Shown one piece after another: positions 15,755 to 24,757 of a stretch of DNA of 53,333 bases (position 1 is its first letter; each line of letters begins with the position of its first letter). A model generated the notes under the pieces. That model made no database searches. It was not told where the DNA came from and worked only from the letters and a program-made list of their open reading frames with translations. The DNA comes from Erysipelotrichaceae bacterium (GTDB lineage: Bacteria > Bacillota_I > Bacilli_A > Erysipelotrichales > Erysipelotrichaceae), in NCBI GenBank assembly GCA_003520745.1, contig DOUE01000004.1, forward strand, positions 1 through 53,333, given 5' to 3'. A program made the translations under genes and the position numbers.

Positions 15755-16351
15755 ATGATGTATCAATTGTATCGCCCGGGTTATATCGAAGTGATCTCGG
15801 GTTGCATGTTCGCCGGTAAAACCGAAGAGTTGATCCGCCGCATCAAAGTCCTGGAGTTCGCGAAAAAGAACATCCTGGTCTTCAAGCCCGCCATCGACAA
15901 CCGGTACAGCGAGACCAAGGTCGTCTCCCACGGAGGTTCGTCCGTCGAGTCGATCATCATCAACGATCCCAAACAAATCCTGGACTATGTGAAAGACGAT
16001 ACCGATGTGGTGGCCGTCGATGAAGTCCAGTTCTTTTCGGAAGACATCGTCGCGGTCTGCGACTTGTTGGCGAAACAAGGGAAACGCGTGATGGTGGCCG
16101 GTTTGGACACCGATTTCCGCGGCGAACCCTTCGGCGTCATGCCGAAACTGATCACGACGGCGGAATTCGTCACGAAACTCACCGCGGTCTGCATGACCTG
16201 CGGCGCGCCGGCGACACGGACGCAACGCTTGGTGAACGGAGAACCTGCGAGTTATTTCGACCCGATCATCCTGGTCGGCGCGGCGGAGAGCTATGAAGCA
16301 CGCTGCCGTCATTGCCATGTGGTCAAGAATAAGCCGCAGTTGGAACGGTAG
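15755..16351 (+). CDS. tdk: Thymidine kinase
   Basis: 198 aa. Type II (bacterial/human-like) thymidine kinase, phosphorylating thymidine to dTMP for salvage. P-loop SGCMFAGKTEEL (15-26), DEVQFF with the catalytic glutamate (about 90), FRGEPFG lasso region, and a zinc knuckle CMTC...CRHC in the C-terminal part. Start ATG 15755 is followed at once by a second ATG; AGAGGT lies 8 bases upstream. The next gene begins directly after its stop codon. Confidence 0.95.
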   Translation: MMYQLYRPGYIEVISGCMFAGKTEELIRRIKVLEFAKKNILVFKPAIDNRYSETKVVSHGGSSVESIIINDPKQILDYVKDDTDVVAVDEVQFFSEDIVAVCDLLAKQGKRVMVAGLDTDFRGEPFGVMPKLITTAEFVTKLTAVCMTCGAPATRTQRLVNGEPASYFDPIILVGAAESYEARCRHCHVVKNKPQLER

Positions 16352-17728
16352 ATGACTTTACGCCATCTCGTTCAACCCTATCTCGGAACGAAAGATTTCT
16401 ATAAAAAAGTCTTGTTGATCTCCCTACCCCTCGCCCTTCAGCAACTTCTTTCCTCGGCGATGGGGATCGTCGATACGATGTTGGTTTCCAGTATCGGGCA
16501 AGTGACCGCGGTCGGCACCGCCGCACAGATCGATACGATGGCGATCACCGTGGCCTTTGGCGCCGCTTCCGGCGCAGGGATCTTCATGACGCAGTTCTAT
16601 GGCGCCCACGATGTCGACCGTCAACGCAAATCCTTCGGGTTGGGATTGGTGATGACCAGTCTGATCGCACTTCTCTTCGCATTGGCCGCTTTCTTCTTCA
16701 GCGGCCCGTTGTTGCGTTTCTATCTCGACGACCCTCAAGTCCTGGCCTATTCAAGCCAATACCTCAGTGTCGCATTGTTCGGATATCTTCCGACCATCCT
16801 GATGATGACGTTCAGTTTCGCCTATCGTTCCATCCATAAGACGCATGTCCCCCTGATCATCGGCACATCCGCGATGGCACTGAAGATCTTCCTCAGCTAT
16901 GTCTTGATCTTCGGAATGTTCGGGATGCCCGTTTTGGGCGTACGGGGCGCCGCCTTGGCGACCGTCATCTCGCAAACCCTCGGACTGATCACCTATATCG
17001 TCTATTCCTATCGAAGTAAACAACCGTTCATGGGGAGTCTTGGGAAAATGTTCGGGTTCAAGCGCGAATTCGCGTCTTCGATCCTGAAACGATCCTATCC
17101 TCTGATCGTCAACGAAGCGTTCTTCGCGCTGGGATCCACTTTATATATCCGCGCCTTCGGCAGCCTCGGCGCCCAGGCGATGGAAAGTTATTATGTGGGC
17201 AACCAGATCGCCAACCTCTTCCTCTTCATGATCCAGGGCATCAGTACCGCCAACGCGGCGATCCTGGGGGCGGAGTTGGGAAGCGGTTCGCTGGAACGAG
17301 CCAAGAAGACAGGCAACGCCTTCATCTCCGTCGCGGTGATCTTCTCGATCATCCTCTCGATCAGCGTTCTCCTGGGGGCGAGCCCCTTGGTCGCGATGTT
17401 CAACCTGAGCGACCCCGTCGTCGTGACGCAGGCCGTCCTCATCGTCCGCGTCTTCGCCGTACGCCTCTCGCTTCGCCTATTCAACGTCATCATCTTCGGC
17501 TCGCTGCGTGCGGGCGGAGATTCCAAATTCCTGGCGTTCTTGGATTCCGGCATCCTCTGGCTGGTCGGTCTACCGACCGCGTTCTTCCTTGTCTCGATCG
17601 TCCGCATCGAAAGCATCGCCTTGGTCTTCCTCTTGGTCCAAGTCGAACAGCTGGTACGCGTCATCGTCGGGTTGAAACGTTATTTTTCAGGGGCATGGAT
17701 CCGCAACCTAACGCTTGAAGTCAACTAA
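16352..17728 (+). CDS. MATE-family efflux transporter
   Basis: 458 aa, twelve hydrophobic segments in two homologous halves. LLISLPLALQQLLSSAMGIVDTMLVSSIG at the N-terminus and SLRAGGDSKF in the second half are typical of MATE (multidrug/toxin extrusion, sodium or proton antiport), NorM/DinF-like. The ATG follows the tdk stop with no gap and there is no separate ribosome site, so translation is coupled to tdk. Inserted between tdk and prfA, where other Bacillota have small unrelated genes. Confidence 0.9.
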   Translation: MTLRHLVQPYLGTKDFYKKVLLISLPLALQQLLSSAMGIVDTMLVSSIGQVTAVGTAAQIDTMAITVAFGAASGAGIFMTQFYGAHDVDRQRKSFGLGLVMTSLIALLFALAAFFFSGPLLRFYLDDPQVLAYSSQYLSVALFGYLPTILMMTFSFAYRSIHKTHVPLIIGTSAMALKIFLSYVLIFGMFGMPVLGVRGAALATVISQTLGLITYIVYSYRSKQPFMGSLGKMFGFKREFASSILKRSYPLIVNEAFFALGSTLYIRAFGSLGAQAMESYYVGNQIANLFLFMIQGISTANAAILGAELGSGSLERAKKTGNAFISVAVIFSIILSISVLLGASPLVAMFNLSDPVVVTQAVLIVRVFAVRLSLRLFNVIIFGSLRAGGDSKFLAFLDSGILWLVGLPTAFFLVSIVRIESIALVFLLVQVEQLVRVIVGLKRYFSGAWIRNLTLEVN

Positions 17729-17740
17729 AGGAGAACCCCC

Positions 17741-18814
17741 ATGGATGTCATGATCCAACGTTTAGAAGAAATGAGCCGCCGGTTCGAGGAACTCTACGAG
17801 ATGCTGATGCGTCCCGAGATCATTTCGAATCCGCGCGAGCTGACCAAGATCAATAAAGAACAGGCTTCGCTGCGTCAAACCGTCGAAACCTACAAGCAGT
17901 TCAAGCAGGTGCTTTCCCACATCGAACAGGCGCAGCATTTGGCCGAGGAAACCGATCCCGAAATCCAGGAAATGGCGCAGATGGAATTGGACGAACTGTT
18001 GCCGCAACGCGACGAGATGGTGGAGAAACTGCATCTCCTCCTCATCCCCAAGGACCCCAACGACGACCACAACGCCATCGTGGAAATCCGGGGTGCCGCA
18101 GGCGGGGACGAAGGCAACATCTTCGCAGGCGACCTGTATCGCATGTACATGCGCTATTGTGAAATCGCAGGCTTCAAGACCGAACTGATGGAAGCGTCCG
18201 AAGCGGAAGCCGGCGGATACACCATGATCTCGTTCTTGGTGAAGGGTGAGGAAGCCCATAAGTATTTCAAGTTCGAATCCGGTGCGCACCGTGTTCAACG
18301 CGTGCCGAAGACCGAAACGCAAGGTCGCATCCATACCTCCACCGCCACGGTGTTGGTGATGCCGGATGCGGAAGAACAAGACATCGAAATCAACCCGGCC
18401 GACCTGACCATCGAAACCCATCGTTCCTCGGGGGCCGGCGGCCAGCACGTCAATAAGACCGACTCCGCCGTACGGATCACCCACGTCCCGACCGGCATCA
18501 GCGTCAACTGCCAGGACGGACGATCCCAGCACGACAACCGCGCCACGGCGCTACGGATCATCCGTGCCCGTGTCTTTGAAGAGATGCAACGTCGCTTCGA
18601 CGAAGAAAAAGGTGTTTTCCGCAGATCGAAAATCGGGACGGGCGACCGTTCGGAGAAGATCCGCACCTACAACTACCCCCAGAACCGCGTCACCGACCAT
18701 CGCATCGGATTCACCTTGAATCAATTGGACCGCATCATGGAAGGCAAGCTCGGCGATGTCATCGAAGCCTTGTTGGCGGAAGACCAGAAGCGTAAACTGG
18801 CAGGGGAAGAATGA
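17741..18814 (+). CDS. prfA: Peptide chain release factor 1
   Basis: 357 aa. Recognises UAA and UAG stop codons and triggers peptide release. GGQ motif at 233-235 (RSSGAGGQHVNK) and the tripeptide codon-reading P-x-T as PKT (189-191), which marks RF1 and not RF2 (SPF). Full family length, AAAGGAG ribosome site 7 bases before ATG. The stop overlaps the start of prmC, whose product methylates the glutamine of the GGQ motif. Confidence 0.97.
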   Translation: MDVMIQRLEEMSRRFEELYEMLMRPEIISNPRELTKINKEQASLRQTVETYKQFKQVLSHIEQAQHLAEETDPEIQEMAQMELDELLPQRDEMVEKLHLLLIPKDPNDDHNAIVEIRGAAGGDEGNIFAGDLYRMYMRYCEIAGFKTELMEASEAEAGGYTMISFLVKGEEAHKYFKFESGAHRVQRVPKTETQGRIHTSTATVLVMPDAEEQDIEINPADLTIETHRSSGAGGQHVNKTDSAVRITHVPTGISVNCQDGRSQHDNRATALRIIRARVFEEMQRRFDEEKGVFRRSKIGTGDRSEKIRTYNYPQNRVTDHRIGFTLNQLDRIMEGKLGDVIEALLAEDQKRKLAGEE

Positions 18815-19665
18815 AACTAAGAGCACTTCTAAAAATAGCGCAGGAAAAACTTGTTGCCAGTGACTTACCCGAGTCGTATGCCAAGTTGATGGCGAACGAG
18901 CTTTTGCTTCGTGAAGGACGTAACCTTTACCTTGAAATGGAAAATGAAGCCGATGAAACCTTCATCGGTCTTTATCATGAAAAGATCGACAGGTTATGTA
19001 CGCAGGAACCCTTCGGCTATGTGTTGGGGACCCAATATTTCTATGGTCGCGACTTCATCGTGGATGAACGCGTCCTCATCCCTCGTCCGGAGACCGAAGA
19101 ATTGGTCGCGAATCTGTTGGCGGATTTCGATGAGAGATATGCGGATCGCGAATCCTTCATCCTTGCGGATATCGGTACGGGAAGTGGCTGCCTCGCGATT
19201 AGCTTGAAACTGGAAGAACCGCGTCTTCAGGTCTACGCCGGGGACATCAGTCCGCTAGCCATCGAAGTGGCGAAAGAGAATGCGGAAAAACTGGGCGCCG
19301 ACATCGAATTCTTCTGCGGCGACCTGCTTGAACCCCTCAAAGAAAAAAACATCCGTTTGGATGTGCTGGTATGCAATCCCCCCTACATCCCCCAAGACGA
19401 ATTGCTTGAAGAGAGCGTGAAGGGGTTCGAACCCCATGTCGCCCTATTCGGCGGCGAGGATGGATTGCTTTTCTATAAACGCATCTTTGAAGATGCGGAC
19501 AAGATCGTCAATCCCGGCGGGATGCTTGGCTTCGAGATCGGATGGAATCAAGGGGAGATTCTAACACGACTTGCGAAAGAAGCCCTCCCCGATGATGAAG
19601 TCGTCATACGACAAGACATGCATGGCAAAGACAGGATGTTGATGATTTATCGCAATGCAAAGTAA
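18811..19665 (+). CDS. prmC: Release factor glutamine methyltransferase
   Basis: 284 aa. SAM-dependent N5-glutamine methyltransferase for the GGQ motif of release factors. N-terminal helical domain (1-80), then DIGTGSGCLAI (SAM motif I, 120-130) and NPPYIP (189-194), the active-site motif that binds the glutamine side chain. ATGA overlap with prfA shows coupling. Ends in a convergent terminator. Confidence 0.96.
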   Translation: MKLRALLKIAQEKLVASDLPESYAKLMANELLLREGRNLYLEMENEADETFIGLYHEKIDRLCTQEPFGYVLGTQYFYGRDFIVDERVLIPRPETEELVANLLADFDERYADRESFILADIGTGSGCLAISLKLEEPRLQVYAGDISPLAIEVAKENAEKLGADIEFFCGDLLEPLKEKNIRLDVLVCNPPYIPQDELLEESVKGFEPHVALFGGEDGLLFYKRIFEDADKIVNPGGMLGFEIGWNQGEILTRLAKEALPDDEVVIRQDMHGKDRMLMIYRNAK

Positions 19666-19694
19666 AAGGGTCCGCCGAAGCGGAGCCCTTTTTA
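19665..19694. terminator. Terminator between prmC and the convergent XRE gene
   Basis: AAGGG-CCGC arm (19666-19675) pairs with GCGG-CCCTT (19680-19690) with a small internal mismatch and CGAA loop. T-run on the plus side, AAAA on the other, so both strands may use it. Confidence 0.7.
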
Positions 19695-20090
19695 TTGATC
19701 GGGATCGGGGGTGCTGATGAATCGACGGGCGGCGATTTGGATCATGGCCAAGACATCCGCACCGAGCGCGACCAACTCGTTCTCGTTGAGGGATTGCGGG
19801 TCGTATCCCAACCGATCGCCGATGACTTGATGTTTCACCAAACGGATCACCAGGTCTTCCGCCGTGACATATTCACCGTATTCCTCGGAGACAACCAAGT
19901 CGTGTCCGATCAGGTAATCGACGCTTACGTTGAAATAGGAAGCGATCGAAGACAGCACATCCGCCGGGGGCGTACCCAGTCCGTTTTCCCACTTCGCGAT
20001 GGATTGTTGGGAGTAATGCAAAAAACCCGCCAACGCCTGTTGGCTGATTTCCTTGGATTCCCGTAATGCTTTCAGTCGCAAAGAGAACAT
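19692..20090 (-). CDS. Small XRE-family regulator
   Basis: 132 aa from ATG 20090, preceded by GGAAAGGGG; a longer frame to 20126 lacks a ribosome site. Residues 3-58 are a Cro/XRE helix-turn-helix (ISQQALAGFLHYSQQSIAKWENG). The remaining 70 residues are unannotated and may dimerise or bind a ligand. It is divergent from a 101-aa gene, with an inverted repeat between the two promoters, the typical layout of a regulator and its single target. Confidence 0.85.
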   Translation of the reverse strand: MFSLRLKALRESKEISQQALAGFLHYSQQSIAKWENGLGTPPADVLSSIASYFNVSVDYLIGHDLVVSEEYGEYVTAEDLVIRLVKHQVIGDRLGYDPQSLNENELVALGADVLAMIQIAARRFISTPDPDQ

Positions 20091-20112
20091 CGAAATCGCC
20101 CCTTTCCGACAA

Positions 20113-20198
20113 ATTATACTACCCACGATAGTTTCCGATTCATTTTACTGCGAATCGGTGTAATCCGTCTTGACAACAACCCACAGTGGTAATAGGAT
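20113..20198. promoter_or_regulatory. Divergent promoters with shared inverted repeat
   Basis: Minus-strand -10 TATAAT (20118-20113) for the XRE gene; plus-strand TTGACA (20170-20175), 17 bases, TAGGAT (20193-20198) for the 101-aa gene. Between them a perfect 7-base inverted repeat CCGATTC-N10-GAATCGG (20135-20158) covers the XRE gene's -35 position and abuts the other promoter. It is probably the XRE operator. Confidence 0.6.
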
Positions 20199-20224
20199 GG
20201 AAAAACCACGAGGGAGGGAAGAAA

Positions 20225-20530
20225 ATGGGATGGATGAGGGAGAGTTTCGGCATCAATGTCAGGGAAGAAGTGAAAACCTGGACCCGTTGTATCCTGGAAC
20301 AGGGCCAAAGCATCACTACGATCCAATTGAGCGGTGCGGGGATCAAGAACGAGAATGGTGAAACGATCTCAAGCGAGGGATTTCGCTTGAAACAAAGCGA
20401 AATCCACTACATCAAGAATCGAATCCTGAGGTCGGATGTTTCAAGATGGAAGTGTGAAACGAGAATCGTCGAAGGCGACAATGAAAACTTCGGAAAAGTA
20501 GAAGTGCTGACGAAGATCAAGCCGCGATGA
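20225..20530 (+). CDS. Hypothetical 101-aa protein controlled by divergent XRE regulator
   Basis: 101 aa, starting MGWMRESFGINVREEVKTW. ATG 20225 is preceded by GGGAGGGAAG. No signal peptide, membrane segment or recognised motif. The sequence shows alternating strand-like stretches (ITTIQLSGAGI, EIHYIKNRILR) suggesting a small mixed fold. It has its own consensus-like promoter and terminator, so it is a monocistronic unit, and the divergent XRE gene most likely regulates it. I do not know the function. Confidence 0.65.
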   Translation: MGWMRESFGINVREEVKTWTRCILEQGQSITTIQLSGAGIKNENGETISSEGFRLKQSEIHYIKNRILRSDVSRWKCETRIVEGDNENFGKVEVLTKIKPR

Positions 20531-20560
20531 TACGGTGGGTAGACGGAATGGGCGCAACGG

Positions 20561-20589
20561 ACGGGTGATGGAACATTTCACCCGTTTTT
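20561..20589 (+). terminator. Terminator after the 101-aa gene
   Basis: Stem ACGGGTGA/TCACCCGT (20561-20568 with 20578-20585), nine-base loop, T-run. Confidence 0.75.
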
Positions 20590-20591
20590 CC

Positions 20592-20619
20592 TTGTGCCTA
20601 CCGATGATTATGGTAAAAT
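20592..20619 (+). promoter_or_regulatory. Promoter of the tsaC-rpiB-glyA-upp operon
   Basis: TTGTGC (20592-20597), 16 bases, TAAAAT (20614-20619), 24 bases before the start codon. The downstream genes overlap or nearly so up to upp, so this probably serves all four. Confidence 0.5.
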
Positions 20620-20642
20620 AAATGCAGAAAAACGGAGGGCTT

Positions 20643-21269
20643 ATGGAAACCTTACGCTTGCAGGCGCACCAGTTGAAACAAGTGGCAGAAATCCTCAACC
20701 GCGGCGGCGTGGTGGCTTTTCCGACCGATACGGTGTACGGACTCGCGGTGCGTAGCGATGATCCGAAAGCCATCCAGCGAATGAAAGATGCGAAACAGCG
20801 CCCGGAATCCAAACCCTTTCCGATGATGGTCGATTCGCTTTCACAGATCGAAGCCGTCGCTTCGCTCAGCGAGAGGGAAATCCGATTGATTCGACGGTGG
20901 ATGCCGGGTGCTTTAACGATGATTTTCAATAAAAAACCGGAAGTGTCCGAGTTAATCACCAACGGACTCGATACGATCGGGATACGGATGCCGGATGATC
21001 CCTGGATCCTTGAATTGATCAAGGAAATGGGCTGCGGCTTGCTTGTCCCGAGCGCGAACCTCAGCGGGGAACCGCCGGCCAGCGATAGCGATGAAGTATT
21101 GCGACAACTGGACGGACGGATCGACGCGGTCGTGCTTGGTCGATCCGGGGCGCAGACAGCGTCCACCATCATCGATGCGCGCGAGCAACAAATCAAAGTG
21201 ATCCGGCAAGGAGAACTTCGTTTGGAAGAGATACTTGATTCATTGAATGAAAGCGAGGAAAAACGATGA
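20643..21269 (+). CDS. tsaC: L-threonylcarbamoyladenylate synthase (YwlC/TsaC family)
   Basis: 208 aa. Makes threonylcarbamoyl-AMP from threonine, bicarbonate and ATP, the first step of the t6A modification of ANN-decoding tRNAs. GGVVAFPTDTVYGLAVR (about 25-41), KQRPESKPFPMMV and VPSANLSGEPPAS are YrdC-fold signatures. It is the short form without the C-terminal Sua5 domain. ATG 20643 has GGAGGG 5 bases upstream. Its stop overlaps the rpiB start. In Bacillus the same order holds with ywlE and ywlG in between; both are absent here. Confidence 0.95.
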   Translation: METLRLQAHQLKQVAEILNRGGVVAFPTDTVYGLAVRSDDPKAIQRMKDAKQRPESKPFPMMVDSLSQIEAVASLSEREIRLIRRWMPGALTMIFNKKPEVSELITNGLDTIGIRMPDDPWILELIKEMGCGLLVPSANLSGEPPASDSDEVLRQLDGRIDAVVLGRSGAQTASTIIDAREQQIKVIRQGELRLEEILDSLNESEEKR

Positions 21270-21733
21270 AAATCGCATTGGCATGTGACCACGGAGCCTT
21301 CGACCACAAAGAGGCGATCCGCGAAGAATTATTGAAGAGAGGGTTCGAGATCGAGGATTTCGGCTGCTATTCCAGCGCAAGCGTGGATTATCCCGACACG
21401 GTGTATCCCGCGGTGAAGTCCGTCGCTTTAGGGAAGAATGAATTCGGGGTCGTCCTGTGCGGTACCGGAATCGGAGCGTCGATCGTCGCGAACAAGGTCA
21501 AGGGCATCCGTTGTGCCTTGGTCTATGACACCCAGACCGCTGCGATCACCCGCGAACACAACAACACCAACGTTTTGGCGATGGGCGGACGACTGGTCAC
21601 GCCGGACGAGGCGGTTGAAATCGCTTTGACCTGGCTGAACACCCTGTATCCCGCCGATCCGCGCCATCAACGCCGGATCGATAAAATCACGGCCGTCGAG
21701 GCGAAGGAGGGCGAACACGATGAAAGATGTTGA
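21266..21733 (+). CDS. rpiB: Ribose-5-phosphate isomerase B
   Basis: 155 aa. Interconverts ribose-5-P and ribulose-5-P. MKIALACDHGAFDHK, GFEIEDFG..., VLCGTGIGASI (active-site cysteine in CGTGIG) and the ITREHNNTNVLAMGGR region are family signatures. ATGA overlap with tsaC and a 14-base overlap with glyA show tight coupling. Confidence 0.96.
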   Translation: MKIALACDHGAFDHKEAIREELLKRGFEIEDFGCYSSASVDYPDTVYPAVKSVALGKNEFGVVLCGTGIGASIVANKVKGIRCALVYDTQTAAITREHNNTNVLAMGGRLVTPDEAVEIALTWLNTLYPADPRHQRRIDKITAVEAKEGEHDERC

Positions 21734-22943
21734 ACTGCGCGAGGCGATCGAACGAGAAGCCTTGCGCCAACAAGATAACATCGAATTGATCGCATCTGAG
21801 AACTATGTCTCCAAAGACGTCATGGAAGCGGTCGGAAGCATCCTCACCAACAAATACGCGGAAGGCTATCCCCATAAACGCTACTATGGCGGGTGCGAAT
21901 ACGTGGACGAGGTCGAAGAGCTTGCCCGTACGCGGGCTTGCGAATTGTTCGGGGCTGAACATGCCAACGTGCAACCGCACAGCGGATCGCAGGCGAACAT
22001 GGGGGTCTATCTCAGCATCCTCAACTATAAAGACAAGGTATTGGGAATGGATCTTAGCGCCGGGGGGCATTTGACCCACGGACATCCCTTGAACTTTTCC
22101 GGCATGCTTTATGAGTTTCACGGCTATGGCGTCGACCCGATCAACCATCGGATCGACTATGAAGCACTGCGAAAACAAGCGATCGAATTGAAACCGAAAC
22201 TGATCGTCGCCGGGGCGAGCGCCTATCCCTTTATTCTCGAGTTCGAGAAATTCAGGGAAATCGCGGATGAAGTCGGGGCGTACCTGATGGTCGACATGGC
22301 GCACATCGCCGGTTTGGTCGCCACCGGACATCATCCCTCCCCGATCCCTTATGCGGATTTCGTCACCACCACCACGCACAAGACCTTGCGCGGACCGCGC
22401 GGAGGCATGATCCTCTGCAAGAAGCAATACGCGGAGATCCTCGACAAACGTGTTTTCCCGGGCATGCAGGGCGGTCCCTTGATGCATGTGATCGCCGGTA
22501 AAGCGGCGTGTTTCCATGAAGACCTGCAACCTTCGTTCACCGAATACAGCGCCCAGATCTTGAAAAACATGCAGGCGTTGTGCGAACAACTGATCCTTGA
22601 AGGGTTCACCCTGGTCGGTGGCGGAAGCGAAAACCACATGTGCCTGGTCGACGTGAAGCGTTCGGTCGGATTGAGCGGGAAAGTCAGCGAAAAGTTGCTG
22701 GATTCCGTCGGGATCACCTGCAATAAGAACGCCATCCCCTTCGATACCGAAAAACCCTTTACGACCAGCGGGATCCGTTTGGGATCCCCCGCGATGACCA
22801 CGCGCGGCATGAAAGAAGAAGAATTCAGACAAATCGCGATTTTCATCGCCAAGACATTGAAACATCCCGAAGATACCGGGCTGCATGCGGAAATCCTGAA
22901 GGAAGTCCGCGCATTGACGCGCCGTTTCCCGGTCGATTGTTAA
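21720..22943 (+). CDS. glyA: Serine hydroxymethyltransferase
   Basis: 407 aa. PLP enzyme converting serine and tetrahydrofolate to glycine and methylene-THF, the main one-carbon source. Substrate site IASENYVS, HSGSQANMGVY, and the PLP lysine K221 in VTTTTHKTLRGPRGG. Full length. Its start lies inside rpiB; the GGCGAAGGAGGG just upstream is the ribosome site. Confidence 0.98.
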   Translation: MKDVELREAIEREALRQQDNIELIASENYVSKDVMEAVGSILTNKYAEGYPHKRYYGGCEYVDEVEELARTRACELFGAEHANVQPHSGSQANMGVYLSILNYKDKVLGMDLSAGGHLTHGHPLNFSGMLYEFHGYGVDPINHRIDYEALRKQAIELKPKLIVAGASAYPFILEFEKFREIADEVGAYLMVDMAHIAGLVATGHHPSPIPYADFVTTTTHKTLRGPRGGMILCKKQYAEILDKRVFPGMQGGPLMHVIAGKAACFHEDLQPSFTEYSAQILKNMQALCEQLILEGFTLVGGGSENHMCLVDVKRSVGLSGKVSEKLLDSVGITCNKNAIPFDTEKPFTTSGIRLGSPAMTTRGMKEEEFRQIAIFIAKTLKHPEDTGLHAEILKEVRALTRRFPVDC

Positions 22944-22959
22944 ACAAGGAGGAAGAAAC

Positions 22960-23580
22960 ATGCTTACCGTACTTCATCACCCCCTGATTACCCACAAACT
23001 GACGCAGATGCGTAAAGAATCCACCGGAACCAAGGATTTCAGGCAAAACCTCGACGAAATCGCAGGCTTGATGGCGTTTGAAATCACGCGCGACCTGCCG
23101 TTGAACCCCATCGAAATCAAAACCCCTGTCGCAATTTGCCAAACCCAGGAGTTGGCCAAGGAAATCGTATTGGTCCCCATATTGCGTGCCGGTTTGGGCA
23201 TGGTCAACGGAATCCGCGATTTGATCCCCACGGCGAAAGTCGGCCACATCGGACTCTACCGCGACGAAGAAACCTTGGAACCGCATGAATATTTCGCGAA
23301 GTTCCCCTCCACGATGCCGGAATCGGTCGTCATGGTTTTGGATCCGATGTTGGCGACGGGCGGATCCGCATCCGCCGCGATCACGCTCCTGAAAAAACGC
23401 GGCGCATCGATTATCAAGTTGGTCTGTCTGGTCGGAGCGCCGGAAGGCGTCAAACGCATCGAAGAGGATCATCCGGACGTGGACGTCTACCTGGCGGCCT
23501 TGGATGAAAAACTCAACGAGAAAGGCTATATCGTTCCGGGACTTGGCGATGCGGGCGACCGTATCTTTGGAACCAAGTAG
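22960..23580 (+). CDS. upp: Uracil phosphoribosyltransferase
   Basis: 206 aa. Converts uracil and PRPP to UMP. VLVPILRAGLGMVNG and the PRPP loop VLDPMLATGGSA, then GYIVPGLGDAGDRIFGTK at the C-terminus, are diagnostic. AAGGAGGAAG ribosome site, 16 bases after glyA. Last gene of the operon before a hairpin; next come the ATP synthase genes, the normal Bacillota order. Confidence 0.98.
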   Translation: MLTVLHHPLITHKLTQMRKESTGTKDFRQNLDEIAGLMAFEITRDLPLNPIEIKTPVAICQTQELAKEIVLVPILRAGLGMVNGIRDLIPTAKVGHIGLYRDEETLEPHEYFAKFPSTMPESVVMVLDPMLATGGSASAAITLLKKRGASIIKLVCLVGAPEGVKRIEEDHPDVDVYLAALDEKLNEKGYIVPGLGDAGDRIFGTK

Positions 23581-23595
23581 GAAGTTCGACTTTTC

Positions 23596-23626
23596 ATCCC
23601 CCGTTCTACACAGAACGGGGGATTTA
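23596..23626 (+). terminator. GC-rich hairpin after upp
   Basis: Perfect 12-base stem ATCCCCCGTTCT/AGAACGGGGGAT (23596-23607 with 23612-23623), tetraloop ACAC, but only a short T-run (TTTA). Either a weak terminator allowing read-through into the atp operon or an mRNA processing/stability element. Confidence 0.6.
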
Positions 23627-23663
23627 TGCTATCATTGTTGCGTATTGAAACAGGAGTGGAACG

Positions 23664-24023
23664 ATGGACGATTTCTTAAGCAATCACGTAAAAGGGAGTT
23701 TGCGGTCGGGGTTGATCCTCGGCATACTTTTGGTCGTAATCAAGGCAAGTTGGGGGATCGGCTTTCTCGCCGGATTCACCGCTTCTCTGATCAACTTCCA
23801 GCTGACATCCAATTATGTCTCGGGAATCTTGCACCTTCGTGGACATAACCGTTTCATTACCTATCTTTTTTTTGCAGGAGCCACTCTGTTTTTAGGCGTC
23901 CCCATGGCGATCGCGGTGATTTTCCCTTCTTGGGTCAACATTTTCGCCGTTGCTGCGGGATTGATGTTCTTTAAATTCAGACTCTTCGCTAAAGAATTAT
24001 TGTTCCACAAAAAGGAGGGATGA
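23664..24023 (+). CDS. atpI: ATP synthase subunit I
   Basis: 119 aa, four hydrophobic helices. Position directly before the a subunit, size and pattern (LAGFTASLINFQLTS, then KFRLFAKELL) fit AtpI, which assists c-ring assembly and, in some species, magnesium or calcium uptake. Sequence is weakly conserved in this family, so position carries much of the call. One base separates it from atpB. Confidence 0.8.
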   Translation: MDDFLSNHVKGSLRSGLILGILLVVIKASWGIGFLAGFTASLINFQLTSNYVSGILHLRGHNRFITYLFFAGATLFLGVPMAIAVIFPSWVNIFAVAAGLMFFKFRLFAKELLFHKKEG

Positions 24024-24024
24024 A

Positions 24025-24738
24025 ATGATCCATTTCCTCAGTGTACCGGTCGTCGGCGTCCAGGTCGAAGTTTTTTCGGTCCTGCTTGTCTCGGCATTGA
24101 TCATGATGGCGTTGCTTTATGTGAATGCGCAAATTAAAAAAGCGGATCCATACAAAAAACCCTCCGGCGTTGTGTTGTTGGCGACGATCTATGTCGAATT
24201 CATATGGAATTTGACCAAAGACAACATGGGCAAGAAAGCCGCAAAGCAGTATGCCCCGTATGTCGGAATGTTGGCGATGTTCATGTTAATCAGTAATTTG
24301 TCCGGTTTGTTCGGTTTGTCGCAACCGACCGCGAATTACAGTGTGACGTTGACGCTCGCTCTGATCACGTTCTTCTTGATCCAGTACACCGTCTACCGCA
24401 CCAACGGGCTCAAACAGTTTTTCCACCGATTCTTCGAGCCCCATCCCTTATTCTTCATCATGAATGTCTTCGGTGTCATCGCACCCCTGATCTCGCTTTC
24501 CCTACGTTTATTTGGAAACATCACCAGCGGTACGATCATGATGGGGTTGCTTTATTCGTTTACAGGGTTCATATCCGAACTCATCATCCCGTTCATCGGG
24601 AAATTCGACTTTCTCGGCGTCGTTATCGCCCCGATCTTTCATGCTTACTTCGATGTTTTTGCAGGATTGATTCAAACGTATATCTTCATTATGCTGACAA
24701 CGATTTTAATCGGTGTTGAACTTCCAAAGGAAGAATAG
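24025..24738 (+). CDS. atpB: F1Fo ATP synthase subunit a
   Basis: 237 aa, five to six membrane helices. Contains SLRLFGNITSGTIMMG with the essential arginine of the ion channel and a C-terminal HAYFDVFAGLIQTYIFIMLT. It forms the ion half-channels against the c-ring. AAAAAGGAGGG ribosome site lies within the end of atpI. Confidence 0.96.
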   Translation: MIHFLSVPVVGVQVEVFSVLLVSALIMMALLYVNAQIKKADPYKKPSGVVLLATIYVEFIWNLTKDNMGKKAAKQYAPYVGMLAMFMLISNLSGLFGLSQPTANYSVTLTLALITFFLIQYTVYRTNGLKQFFHRFFEPHPLFFIMNVFGVIAPLISLSLRLFGNITSGTIMMGLLYSFTGFISELIIPFIGKFDFLGVVIAPIFHAYFDVFAGLIQTYIFIMLTTILIGVELPKEE

Positions 24739-24757
24739 TCAAAAGGAGGACTAACTT

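Noticed and set aside
19420..19440. GGGGTTCGAACCCC motif resembling a tRNA T-arm
   Set aside because: Lies inside prmC coding sequence; no cloverleaf.
21687..22961. 424-aa minus-strand frame across glyA
   Set aside because: Pure antisense shadow of a well-conserved gene; its composition follows glyA codon structure.
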